Below are positions 46,600 to 55,386 of a stretch of DNA of 64,000 bases, piece by piece (the stretch's first letter is position 1; each line of letters begins with the position of its first letter). The notes beneath the pieces are model-generated. The model did not search any database. It was not told the origin of the DNA and saw only the letters and a list, made by a program, of their open reading frames with translations. Source of the stretch: Brevundimonas sp. UBA6550 (GTDB lineage Bacteria; Pseudomonadota; Alphaproteobacteria; Caulobacterales; Caulobacteraceae); assembly GCF_002434505.1 (NCBI RefSeq), contig NZ_DJKE01000001.1:186001-250000 (forward strand), read 5' to 3'. The position numbers were made by a program, and so were the translations under genes.

Positions 46600-46723
46600 G
46601 TTCATCCCGGCGGAAGCCGGGACCCAGCGCTTTGGGCGAGACCTCCTCGAGATCAAATCGGGGTGTTCATCCCACGCACTGCAGATGCGAAAGACCTGGG
46701 TCCCGGCTTTCGCCGGGATGAAC
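46600..46723. repeat. TTCATCCCGGC-ended intergenic palindrome
   Basis: Left end TTCATCCCGGCGGAAGCCGG, then GACCCAG; right end CTGGGTCCCGGCTTTCGCCG, then GGATGAAC: a 27-bp near-perfect inverted repeat around a unique core. Lies between two convergent genes and could end transcription from both. Confidence 0.75.
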
Positions 46724-46736
46724 GGAAGAGGGACGT

Positions 46737-49631
46737 TCAGCTCTCGATCAGATCGCGGATTCGCGTGCCCAGGGCCTCCATGGCGAAGGGCTTGGTCATG
46801 ACGTGCATTCCGGGGTCCAGGTGGCCGTTTCCGACCACGGCGTTCTCGGCGTAGCCGGTGATGAACAGCACCTTCAGGTCCGGCCGGTCCAGTCGCGCGG
46901 CGTCGGCCATCTGGCGTCCGTTCATCCCGCCCGGCAGGCCGACGTCCGTCACCAGAAGGTCGATCCGCGCCCCGGACTGCAACAGCTTCAGCCCCGCCGC
47001 CCCGTCCGACGCCTCGATGCACTGATAGCCCAGTTCGTGCAGGATTTCGGCGACCAGCATCCGCACCGTGGGTTCGTCGTCCACCACCATCACCGTCTCG
47101 CCGGCCTGGGCGCGCGGCGCCTGCTCGATCTCGGGCGCCGCCTCGCCGTCCTCGACCTCGCCGAAGTGGCGGGGCAGGTACAGGCAGACCATCGTCCCCT
47201 GCTCAGGCTCGGAATAGATCCGCACCTGCCCGCCCGACTGGCGCACGAAACCATAGATCATCGACAGGCCCAGGCCCGTGCCCTCGCCCAGCGGCTTGGT
47301 GGTGAAGAAGGGTTCGAACGCCCGCGCCGCCACCTCCGGCGCCATGCCGTCGCCGGTGTCGCTGACGCAGATGGAGACATATTGGCCAGGGTCCAGATCC
47401 TGGGTCTTGGCCGTGCGCGCATCGATCCAGCGGTTGCCGGTCTCGACCGTCAGCCGCCCGCCGTTCGGCATGGCGTCGCGCGCATTGATGCACAGGTTCA
47501 GCACCGCGTTCTCCAACTGGTGCGCGTCGATCAGCACGGGCCACAGGCCGGTGCTGGCCACCACCTCCAACGCCACGCCCGGCCCGGTCGTGCGCCGGAT
47601 CAGGTCCTCCATCCCCCGGATCAGCCGGTTGGGGTCGGTCGGCTTGGGGTCCAGGGTCTGGCGGCGCGAAAACGCCAGCAGCCGGTGCGTCAGGGCCGCG
47701 GCCCGCTTGGCCGCCCCCTGCGCCGCCGCCGTGAACCGCTCGACATCGCCATAGCGGCCTTGCGCGATCCGGTTGGTGATGATCTCCAGACTGCCGCTGA
47801 TCCCGGCCAGCAGATTGTTGAAGTCGTGGGCGATGCCGCCCGTCAGCTGCCCCACCGCCTCCATCTTCTGGCTCTGACGCAGCGCCTCTTCGGCCTGCAT
47901 CAGCGCGCTGGTGCGCTCGGCGACCTGTTCCTCCAGCGTCTCGTTGAACCGGGCCAGTTCGGCCGACTGGCTGCGCAGGTCCTCGATGTCGATGTTTGAG
48001 CCGACCCAGCGGGTGATCCGGCCCTCCTCGTCGTGAACCGGCTCGGCCCGCACCATGAAGGTGCGGAACACCCCGTCGTGGCGGCGGATGCGGAACTCGG
48101 CCTCGTAGACCTGGCCGCTGGCCAGCGATCGGGACCAGCCCTCGCCCGCGCGCGCCACGTCGTCTGGATGCACGATCGCGGCCCAGGCGTCGGTCCCGTC
48201 CAGCGCCCCGTGCGCCAGACCCGTATAGGCATAGACCTGGGGGTTGAACCAATACAGCGATCCGTCCGCCCAGCTGGCCCAGATCTGGTTCGGCGTGGCC
48301 TGGGCGAAGACGCGGAACTGGGCCTCGCTGTCGCGCAGGGCCGCCTCGCTCTTGGCGCGCTCGGTGGCCATCCGCACCCGCTCGGCGACATCGCGCATCA
48401 GGCGCAGATCGCTGTCGCTGTAATGGCGCGGCGCCTCGTGGTTGACGAACACCATGGCCACCACCCGGCCCTGCTCCATCAAGGGCATGTTGACGAAGGA
48501 GCCGGCGCTGATCCGCTTCAGCACCTCCGCCGTCGCGGCCGTGCGGGGGTCCAGCGTGACATCGGCGATGGCCACCGTCTCGCCGCGCTTGATGTCCTCG
48601 ATGTAGGAGCCATGCTCGCGGAAGGCCAGGGTGCCGGCGATGCTGCCGACCCCCGGCTGGTTGAAGTCGCGCTCGATGGTGATGGTCTCGGCGACGGTGT
48701 CCACCGTGCCGTAACCGGCCCGGCTGACCCCCATGGCCTGGGCCAGGACGCGCGCCGACGCCAGGGCGATCTCGCCGGCGTCGGTCAGGTCGCGGATGGC
48801 GTCGTTCAGCTCCAGCAGGGCCGCCTGGCGCGCCTCGCTCTGTTTTCGCTCGGTGATGTTGTTGAACAGGATGGCGACCTGATAGGCGCCCGGCTGCCCG
48901 ATCCGCAGCGCCTGGACGTCGTACCATCGGCCGAAGATGTCGGCCGGATTCTCGAACCGCACCGGCTGTCCCTTGCGCGCCACCCCGCCGTACAGATCGA
49001 ACCAGTGCTGCTCCAGCCCCGGCGCGATCTCGCTGACCCATTTGCCGTAGGGGTCGGCTAGGCCCGTCATGTCCTCGAAGGCTTCGTTGCCCTCCACGAT
49101 CTTGTAATCGACCGGCCGATCCGCCGCGTCGAACTTCATTTCGATGACGCAGAACCCGGTCGCCATGGCCGCGAACAAGGCGCCGTATCGCGCCTCGCTC
49201 AGCGCCAGGGCCTGGTCGGCCCGCATCCGTTCGGTGACGTCGGCGCCCTGGACGAAAACGCCCCAGACCCGACCGTCCTCCGTCTTCATCGGCTGGAGGA
49301 CGAAATCCAGATAGCGCTCCTTGACCGGCCCGTCCGGCGTCGCCTGCACGGCGTAGAGCGCGCTTTCGGCGTGGTGGGGCAGACCGGTGCGATACACGGT
49401 GTCCAGCAGCGCCAGATATCCCTGATCCACCGCATCCTTCAGCACGTCGGCCAGGGCGCAGCCCGCCACGGACCGATGGCCGATCAGCGTCTGATAGTTA
49501 GGATTGGTCAGTTCGAAGCGATGTTCCGGCCCGACCAGCAGCGCCATGAATCCCGGCGCGTGGGCGAACATCTGCGCCAACTGGGCGCGGTTAAAAGCGA
49601 CGGTGGCGCCTTCGGAGACAGTGATGGACAA
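46737..49631 (-). CDS. Hybrid sensor histidine kinase with PAS, GAF and receiver domains
   Basis: 964 aa, no membrane helix. Order: PAS (about 15-135), PAS (150-265), GAF (275-420), PAS (440-555), coiled coil, HisKA with GGIAHDFNN (H602), HATPase with NLCINARDAMPNGG, DTGDGM and GEGTGLGLSM, and a C-terminal receiver with the acceptor D896 in LLVTDVGLPGGMNG. Several soluble sensor modules suggest a cytoplasmic signal or light/redox input; ligand unknown. The start is a TTG with a GAGGA site eight bases before it. Confidence 0.88.
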   Translation of the reverse strand: MSITVSEGATVAFNRAQLAQMFAHAPGFMALLVGPEHRFELTNPNYQTLIGHRSVAGCALADVLKDAVDQGYLALLDTVYRTGLPHHAESALYAVQATPDGPVKERYLDFVLQPMKTEDGRVWGVFVQGADVTERMRADQALALSEARYGALFAAMATGFCVIEMKFDAADRPVDYKIVEGNEAFEDMTGLADPYGKWVSEIAPGLEQHWFDLYGGVARKGQPVRFENPADIFGRWYDVQALRIGQPGAYQVAILFNNITERKQSEARQAALLELNDAIRDLTDAGEIALASARVLAQAMGVSRAGYGTVDTVAETITIERDFNQPGVGSIAGTLAFREHGSYIEDIKRGETVAIADVTLDPRTAATAEVLKRISAGSFVNMPLMEQGRVVAMVFVNHEAPRHYSDSDLRLMRDVAERVRMATERAKSEAALRDSEAQFRVFAQATPNQIWASWADGSLYWFNPQVYAYTGLAHGALDGTDAWAAIVHPDDVARAGEGWSRSLASGQVYEAEFRIRRHDGVFRTFMVRAEPVHDEEGRITRWVGSNIDIEDLRSQSAELARFNETLEEQVAERTSALMQAEEALRQSQKMEAVGQLTGGIAHDFNNLLAGISGSLEIITNRIAQGRYGDVERFTAAAQGAAKRAAALTHRLLAFSRRQTLDPKPTDPNRLIRGMEDLIRRTTGPGVALEVVASTGLWPVLIDAHQLENAVLNLCINARDAMPNGGRLTVETGNRWIDARTAKTQDLDPGQYVSICVSDTGDGMAPEVAARAFEPFFTTKPLGEGTGLGLSMIYGFVRQSGGQVRIYSEPEQGTMVCLYLPRHFGEVEDGEAAPEIEQAPRAQAGETVMVVDDEPTVRMLVAEILHELGYQCIEASDGAAGLKLLQSGARIDLLVTDVGLPGGMNGRQMADAARLDRPDLKVLFITGYAENAVVGNGHLDPGMHVMTKPFAMEALGTRIRDLIES

Positions 49632-50349
49632 GCCTTTTCCTCAGAGTCTGACGTCTGCGACCACAGAACCCCCAGCCGGTGAAGTTGTTGCAGCCGTTCT
49701 TGTGTTCGTCACCGGACATAAGCATTTCCAGGCGCGTTCCTGTGGACAACGCAACGCGCTGATCCGCAAATACGAATTTGATCCGTCCACCGATGTTCAC
49801 AGGTTTGTCCACCGCCGCCGGGCCAGTCGTGCACATCCTGGCGGGATCGGGCGCTTGCCTCATAGCCGGTTTCGTCGGAACGTCAACAGGCCAAGGGACA
49901 CGGCGGCGCGGAAATCCGGGGGAGACCCTGGAAGATCAAGCGAACCGGCCCGGCTCTCCGACCCGGCGTTTCGGGCGATCTTCGGATCGTAACGTGCGGC
50001 AGGCGGGATCCAGGCTCCGATCCTCGACGGTCCTCGGATCGACGACGAGCGGGGAACCGGATCGGGATCGAGGGACGATGCGGCCGCAACGCCGCAGAAC
50101 GCCCGAGGCCAGGAGCGCGACAGGATACAGCCGACCGTCCTTTCGGGTTCGCCCGCGACGACGCCCAGGCCAAGGCCCTGACCCGAACGGCCAAGTCCAA
50201 CCCGGACTTGGCGAGGGGACGAAGCACACGGGTCCGCCCGCACGCTTCGTCCCCTCGCTCAATTGGGGCCGAACCCTGCACGGCGTCACACGACCGCGCT
50301 AGACAGCCCGCGCCCGATCTGCACCCATGGGGTGCAGACGGAGACACCC
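49632..50349. other. 718-bp hairpin-rich non-coding region
   Basis: No convincing gene is seen; open frames on both strands have no recognisable motifs. Strong structures include CCAAGTCC/GGACTTGG (50191-50211, 5-base loop) directly joined to a perfect 15-bp stem GCGAGGGGACGAAGC/GCTTCGTCCCCTCGC (50211-50258, 18-base loop), and a CGATCC-N12-GGATCG repeat near 50020-50045. Two DnaA-box-like sequences (TGTGGACAA near 49741, TTGTCCAC near 49804) are also present. It could hold a small RNA or a decayed gene. Not matched to tmRNA, RNase P or 6S RNA. Confidence 0.5.
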
Positions 50350-51540
50350 ATGCGCGCACCCCTGATCGCCCTCGGCCTGACCCTGACCACATCCCCCGCC
50401 CTGGCGGCGGCCCCCGGCCAGACGCTGGAGCAGTTGCAGGTGTCGCCCGTTCGGGACGGGCGTCTTTTCTCGCCCGAGTCGTCGTCGCCGCTGCTGGTTC
50501 CCACGACCGAGATCGCCTGCGGCGGCCAGCCGATCCAACCGCTCTACGCCGACGATCTGGCCCTAGGGGTCGCCCGCAGCGCCGGCTACGAAAAGCCGGC
50601 CGTCGTTCTGGCCTTCTCGGTGGACGAACAGGGCCGCGCCCGCGACATTCGGCCGGTCAGGGACGCCGCCTCGACCCCGTCGGGCCCGATCGTCATTGCG
50701 CCGCTCAGCCCCAGCCAGGAGGAGCAGGCCGCACTGGCCGCCTGGCGTTTCGAAGGCGGGCCGCGCGCCGACTGCCGGGCCACCGTCCGCTATTCCGTCA
50801 AGTCTGTGGAAGCGGCGACCACCGACGATCTGCTGCGCTATTTCGCCGTCACCCGCACGCGCGGCGCGCTGCGCGAAATGGTCGCTCGGCGCCTGGGCGG
50901 CCCCGACGCGAACTGCGGCGGCGACGGTCGGGGCGGACGCGCCGCGCGCACCGTCAGCGTCCCCGACTTCATGATCGGCCGGCGCCCGCCGCCGGGCGGT
51001 CGGTCCTGGACCGTGGTGCGCTGGAACGTGGACGCCGAGGGGCGGACGACGGCGGTCCAGACCCTGGGCTCGTCAGGCGACGCCGATCTGGACCGCGAGG
51101 CCCGGCGCGCCATCTCCGAGACGGTGCTGCGGCCGGGCGCGCCCCTGACCGGCTGCGTCTTCAACTTCAACCGCGTCGGCGAGACGCTGACGCCGCCCGA
51201 TCTGCCCCCGCGCGAAGAGGACCCCCAACAGTCCTGCCCGGCGGACATCTCGGACCGACTGCGGCTCAACATCGCGCCCGCGCGTTTTCCGCCCGCCTTC
51301 GCCAAACGCCGGATCGAGGGTTGGGCCCTGGTGCGGTTCGACCTGGCGACCTGGGGCCAGACGGGCGCCATAGAGGTGATCGACGCCCAGCCGTCCGCCG
51401 TGTTCGGCGAGGACGCCAGCCAGTTGATCGCCTCCGCCCGCGCCGAGCCGGCCCTGACCGGCGCGGTCCGCTGCGTCCTGCCGATCCGCTATCGCCTGCC
51501 CGACGCCGGCGGGACGGCCGTCGAGATCGCGACCGACTGA
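50350..51540 (+). CDS. Secreted protein with repeated TonB C-terminal-like domains
   Basis: 396 aa from the ATG at 50350; a signal peptide ends at about residue 20 (SPALAAAP). Three similar TonB_C-like units are visible: AVVLAFSVDEQGRARDIRPV, WTVVRWNVDAEGRTTAVQTL and GWALVRFDLATWGQTGAIEV, the first two ending in A..AI/AWRF-type helices. Paired cysteines suggest periplasmic disulfides. No N-terminal membrane anchor or Pro-rich spacer as in true TonB. Function unknown. Confidence 0.75.
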   Translation: MRAPLIALGLTLTTSPALAAAPGQTLEQLQVSPVRDGRLFSPESSSPLLVPTTEIACGGQPIQPLYADDLALGVARSAGYEKPAVVLAFSVDEQGRARDIRPVRDAASTPSGPIVIAPLSPSQEEQAALAAWRFEGGPRADCRATVRYSVKSVEAATTDDLLRYFAVTRTRGALREMVARRLGGPDANCGGDGRGGRAARTVSVPDFMIGRRPPPGGRSWTVVRWNVDAEGRTTAVQTLGSSGDADLDREARRAISETVLRPGAPLTGCVFNFNRVGETLTPPDLPPREEDPQQSCPADISDRLRLNIAPARFPPAFAKRRIEGWALVRFDLATWGQTGAIEVIDAQPSAVFGEDASQLIASARAEPALTGAVRCVLPIRYRLPDAGGTAVEIATD

Positions 51541-51584
51541 CGCCCCGCCTTTCCAACGCCGCCATCCGCCCGTAAGTCAGGCGC

Positions 51585-52625
51585 ATGAGCTTATCGGGGA
51601 ATCGGTTCCTGACCCGTCGCCGCGCCCTGATCGCGGGGGCTGCGGCAGTGGGGGCGTCGGCGGTGGGGTTGCGCGCCTGCGGCCGGTCCGAGGCGCCGGT
51701 GGACGAACAGGGTCGGGTGCGCCTGCGCTTCGCCCTGGACTGGCGCGCCCAGGCCGACCACGGCGGCTTCTATCAGGCCCTGGCCAGCGGCGCCTATGAG
51801 AAGCGCGGCCTGAACGTCCAGATCGTCCAGGGCGGTCCGGCGGTCAACGTGCCGCAACGGCTGGCCTCGGGCGCGGTGGAGCTGGGCATGGCGTCCAACA
51901 GCTTCACGCCGATGAACCTGGTCGCGTCCGGCGCGCCGGTCCGGGCGGTCGCCGCCTTCTTCCAGAAGGACCCGCAGATCCTGATGGCCCACCCCGACGA
52001 CGCGCTGCGCACCATCGCCGACCTGGCCGAACGCCCGTTCCTGATCGCCCAGGCGGGGATCGAGACCTTCTGGGTCTGGCTGAAGGCGACCTACGGGTTC
52101 ACCGACGCCCAGTTGCGCCCCTACGCCTACGACCCCGCCCCCTTCATCGCCAATGCGCGGGCGGTGCAGCAGGGCTTTCTGACCAGCGATCCCTATACGG
52201 TCGAACAGACCGCCGATTTCGATCCCAGGGTCTTCCTGCTGGCGGACGAGGGCTATCCCTCCTACGGCGCCATCGTCCTGGCCCCCAACGCCTTCGCGCG
52301 CGACAATGCGGCGGCCCTGCGCAGCTTCATCGCCGGCTCGGCCGAGGGATGGCGCGACTATATCCGGGGCGACGCCTCGGCCGGCGACGCCCTGATCCGC
52401 CGGGACAATCCCGACATGAGCCAGGCCCAGCTGGATCAGGCGCGCGAGCGCTTGCGCGACACGGCCGTGGTCGATGGGGGCGACGCCGCCCTCTATGGCC
52501 TGGGCGCCCTGACGGCCGAGCGCTGGCAGGCCTTCTTCGAGGTCACGTCGAAGGCGGGCGTCTATGAGCCGGGCCTGAACTGGCGCGACGCCTTCACCGA
52601 CAACTATCTGCCCGGCCGGGGCTGA
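51585..52625 (+). CDS. NMT1/THI5-like ABC transporter substrate-binding protein (orphan)
   Basis: 346 aa. A twin-arginine signal is likely (TRRRALIAGAAAVGASAVG, residues 10-28). The periplasmic binding fold has RFALDWRAQADHGGFYQALA, GLNVQIVQGGPAVNVPQRLA and LGMASNSF, typical of the NMT1/SsuA/ThiY group, which binds pyrimidine precursors of thiamine, sulfonates or nitrate. No permease or ATPase gene is adjacent. Ligand not assignable from sequence alone. Confidence 0.8.
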   Translation: MSLSGNRFLTRRRALIAGAAAVGASAVGLRACGRSEAPVDEQGRVRLRFALDWRAQADHGGFYQALASGAYEKRGLNVQIVQGGPAVNVPQRLASGAVELGMASNSFTPMNLVASGAPVRAVAAFFQKDPQILMAHPDDALRTIADLAERPFLIAQAGIETFWVWLKATYGFTDAQLRPYAYDPAPFIANARAVQQGFLTSDPYTVEQTADFDPRVFLLADEGYPSYGAIVLAPNAFARDNAAALRSFIAGSAEGWRDYIRGDASAGDALIRRDNPDMSQAQLDQARERLRDTAVVDGGDAALYGLGALTAERWQAFFEVTSKAGVYEPGLNWRDAFTDNYLPGRG

Positions 52626-52699
52626 ACTGCGCCGTTAGCGCGGGGTTAAGCGGTGGGGCCTATCCTGACGGTTGGATAATCCCCAGCCGGAGAGCCGCC

Positions 52700-53692
52700 T
52701 TGCGCCGCGCCCTCGTTCTCACGACCGTCCTGACCGCGGCGAGCGTCCTGGCCGGCGGCGCCGTCGCCCAGTCGGCGCCGACCAATGGCGCGGGACTGCG
52801 CTACCTGTCCTGGCCGGGCAAGCCGCCGGTCGGCGCCCGCCCGGCGCCCGCCCCCGCACCGACCCACACGCCGGCCTCGCCCGAGGCCGCCCCGACCGTC
52901 ATCGCCGCCAGCCGCACCCTGCCCCTGGCGCGCCTGGCCCCGCCGCCCGCAGACACGCCGCCCGCTCCGTCGCCGTCGCCCCGCCGGGGCCTGACGCCCG
53001 CCAGCGACTGGACCAACCCCCAGGCCGCCCGCAACGTCCCCCAGGCCTATCCGACCTTCGCGCCCGTGCGCTCCGCCGAAGCGCCCGTCCAGCCTTCGAC
53101 CTCGACCGCCGTCGAAGCCCCCGCCCCCGTTCCCTATCAGCCGGCCCCTCAGCAGGTCGCGGCCAGCCAGCCGCCGGCGCCTCAGCCCGCGCCCGCCGCC
53201 ATGGCCGAGGCGCAACCCGCCCCGCCCCCCGTTGCTCAGCCGCCCGTCGTCCAGGCCGCCGCCCCCCAGCCCGCGCCCGCAGAGACGCCCGCCGTCCAGC
53301 CGACGCCCGACCAGGCTCCGACCGCCCAGGCCGGCCAACAGGCCGCCGCCGACCCGATGGCCCCGCGCCGCGACGCCCCCATCTATCGGCTGATGCGGCC
53401 CCAGACCGGCGTCGCCCTGGACGGCGCGGCCGTGGCCGGCGCGCAGCAGGCGGCCCAACTGCCGCCCGGCGAACAGACCGCCCGCTACTATTCGGTCCAC
53501 CGTCAGGCCGGCCGTCATCCCGACACCATCGTCACGCCCCAGCCGACCTATCTGGACGCCCTGCCGGTGCAGATGACCCAGACGCCCAAGTCCGACGACC
53601 TGGCCCAGCCGGACGGTCCGCCCGCCCTGATCCGCAACGCCAACGGCTCGCTGCGCGCCGTGCCCCAGACCCAGGCCGACGACCTTCCATGA
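52700..53692 (+). CDS. Secreted proline/alanine-rich protein
   Basis: 330 aa from a TTG start preceded by GGAGAG. A signal peptide ends near residue 24 (GGAVAQSAP). The rest is low-complexity Pro/Ala/Gln, with ordered-looking stretches LRYLSWPGKPP near residue 33 and PIYRLMRPQTGVALDGAAV around residue 230. Its stop overlaps the DUF2336 start (ATGA), so both are translated together. Not recognised beyond that. Confidence 0.7.
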   Translation: MRRALVLTTVLTAASVLAGGAVAQSAPTNGAGLRYLSWPGKPPVGARPAPAPAPTHTPASPEAAPTVIAASRTLPLARLAPPPADTPPAPSPSPRRGLTPASDWTNPQAARNVPQAYPTFAPVRSAEAPVQPSTSTAVEAPAPVPYQPAPQQVAASQPPAPQPAPAAMAEAQPAPPPVAQPPVVQAAAPQPAPAETPAVQPTPDQAPTAQAGQQAAADPMAPRRDAPIYRLMRPQTGVALDGAAVAGAQQAAQLPPGEQTARYYSVHRQAGRHPDTIVTPQPTYLDALPVQMTQTPKSDDLAQPDGPPALIRNANGSLRAVPQTQADDLP

Positions 53693-54804
53693 GCGACACG
53701 TCCACGGTCGAGACCGCCGTCGTCTCCGCGTCTCGCCTGCCCCAGCTGATCGCGCTGGCCGGCGAGGAGTCCAGCGACAAGCGCCGTCTTCTGCTGCGCG
53801 AACTGACCGGCCATTTCTTCGGCGCCCCCGAACACAGCCCCAGCGAGACCGCCCTGTATGGCGCGGTCCTGGCCAAACTGTCCGACGAGATGGAGCAGGC
53901 GGTGCGCGCCGAGCTGGCCGCCCGTTTCGCCCCCGCCGCCAATGCGCCGCACAGCCTGATCCGGCGTCTGGCGGACGACGAGCTGGAGGTGGCCGAGCCG
54001 GTCCTGCGCGGCTCCGCCGTCCTGACCGACGACGATCTGATCCAGGTGGCGCGCCGGCGCGGCCAAGGTCATCTGCGCGCCGTGTCGGGCCGCGCCGTGG
54101 TGTCGGAGGCGGTGTCGGACATCATCGTCGAGCGCGGCGACGACGACACCCTGGGCGCCCTGTTGCGCAACGACGGCGCCCGCCTGTCGCGCGCGGCGTC
54201 CGAGACGGCCGTCGAACGGGCCAAGGCCAATCCCGCCCTGCACGCCGCCACGGTCGAGCGCCAGAGCCTGCCGGTCGACCTGCTGAACGAGATGTATTTC
54301 GTCGTCGAGGCCCGGCTGCGTCACCAGATCCTGGAGCAGAACGCGCGGATGGACCCCGACTTGCTGGAGGCGGCGCTGGCCGCCGGCCGCACCCGGGTCG
54401 CCACCGACGACGGCGCCCTGCCGGCCGACTACGCCGAGAACCTGGCCTATGTGAACGAGCTGCACGCGGCGGGCCAGCTGACGCCTCAGGTGCTGATCCG
54501 CTTTCTGCGCTCGAACGGCCGCACGCCCTTCCTGATCGCCCTGTCCAAACTGGCGGACATCGACTTCCACACCGCGCGCGGCATCGTCGAGCGCAAGGAC
54601 CTGGACGCCCTGTCGGTGGTCTGCAAGGCGGCCGACATGGACCGCGCCGTCTATCTGACCTACGCCGTCGCCGTCCTGGGGTCCGAGGACAATCCGATGG
54701 GCAAGGCCGCCGCCTATGGGCGGATGTACGGCGAACTGACCCGCGACGCGGCCCTGCGCACCCTGCGCTTCTGGCGTATGCGCCGCACGGCGCAGGCGGC
54801 GTAA
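53689..54804 (+). CDS. DUF2336 domain-containing protein (paralogue A)
   Basis: 371 aa, entirely helical. HSLIRRLADDELEVAEPVLR and LTDDDLIQVARRRGQGHLRA are the DUF2336 core repeats. The C-terminal half has FLIALSKLADIDFHTARGIV. A family of alpha-helical repeat proteins common in Caulobacterales and Rhizobiales, role unknown. Coupled by ATGA to the secreted protein before it. A paralogue lies at 55967-57187, on the other side of the inverted-repeat element and mucR. Confidence 0.85.
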   Translation: MSDTSTVETAVVSASRLPQLIALAGEESSDKRRLLLRELTGHFFGAPEHSPSETALYGAVLAKLSDEMEQAVRAELAARFAPAANAPHSLIRRLADDELEVAEPVLRGSAVLTDDDLIQVARRRGQGHLRAVSGRAVVSEAVSDIIVERGDDDTLGALLRNDGARLSRAASETAVERAKANPALHAATVERQSLPVDLLNEMYFVVEARLRHQILEQNARMDPDLLEAALAAGRTRVATDDGALPADYAENLAYVNELHAAGQLTPQVLIRFLRSNGRTPFLIALSKLADIDFHTARGIVERKDLDALSVVCKAADMDRAVYLTYAVAVLGSEDNPMGKAAAYGRMYGELTRDAALRTLRFWRMRRTAQAA

Positions 54805-54818
54805 CGCCCTACTGACTT

Positions 54819-55315
54819 CTCCCTCCCCTACGGGGGAGGGTGGCTGAGGCGCAGCCGAAGCCGGGTGGAGACGGCTCTGTAGCCACACGCGCATCGAAGA
54901 AAGCGTGTTGTCAGCACCGCACCGCACAACATAGCCGCGTTGCGGGATTTCGAAGTGATGGAGCATCGATCCTTTCTTTTGGAAGGAGCGACGGATGTCC
55001 GTCATCAACGCACTCATCGAAGCCTGGAATAACACCGCCCCCTATCTAGCCGATGGCCTTAGCGACCGCGTTATCGGTTATATTTTCGAAACTGGATTCC
55101 GATACTGCCTCAAGCGCTGGCGCGATGGATCGCGCGTAAAAGCGATAGACGGATCATCCGCACATGGAGTTGCTCCACCGCAGCCTGAAGCACGGCAGAG
55201 AGGTGGCCATGATTAAGCCCCAGCTATCGAAACAGCATCATCTGCGATCCATCGCCTGCCGTCCCCACCCGGCTTCGGCTGCGCCTCAGCCACCCTCCCC
55301 CGCAGGGGGAGGGAG
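54819..55315. mobile_element. MITE-like element with ~50-bp terminal inverted repeats and cargo ORF
   Basis: Left end 54819-54868 (CTCCCTCCCCTACGGGGGAG, then GGTGGCTGAGGCGCAGCCGA) is the near-perfect reverse complement of 55265-55315. The ends are the two halves of the paired REP-like element seen at 33427, but the core here is about 400 bp, visibly lower in GC, and carries a small ORF with a strong ribosome site. No transposase is seen, so movement would need help from elsewhere. Confidence 0.65.
54995..55216 (+). CDS. Small hypothetical protein inside the inverted-repeat element
   Basis: 73 aa: MSVINALIEAWNNTAPYLAD, a mixed aromatic/basic middle (FRYCLKRWRDGSRVKA), then a polar tail. AAGGAG lies seven bases before the ATG. 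Base use is more AT-rich than in neighbouring genes. No family recognised. It could be a real cargo gene or a remnant. Confidence 0.5.
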   Translation: MSVINALIEAWNNTAPYLADGLSDRVIGYIFETGFRYCLKRWRDGSRVKAIDGSSAHGVAPPQPEARQRGGHD

Positions 55316-55332
55316 AGACATCACCCCAAAGC

Positions 55333-55367
55333 AAAAACGCCCGCCTCCTTTCGGAAGCGGGCGTCTC
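55333..55367 (-). terminator. Terminator of mucR
   Basis: Minus-strand reading: CGCCCGCTTCC...GGAGGCGGGCG, a GC-rich stem with a GAAA loop (one G-U pair), followed by TTTTT, 20 bp after the mucR stop codon. Its loop resembles that of the ilv attenuator. Confidence 0.85.
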
Positions 55368-55386
55368 TATACCGAAACGATCCGGC

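Noticed and set aside
49735..49815. DnaA-box-like sequences as a replication origin
   Set aside because: Only two imperfect boxes, no AT-rich unwinding region, no CtrA sites and none of the usual origin neighbours (hemE, parAB, dnaA).
49883..50392. Minus-strand ORF of 169 codons in the long gap
   Set aside because: Ser/Arg/Pro-rich with no motif, and a competing ORF of similar quality on the plus strand; not supported as a gene.
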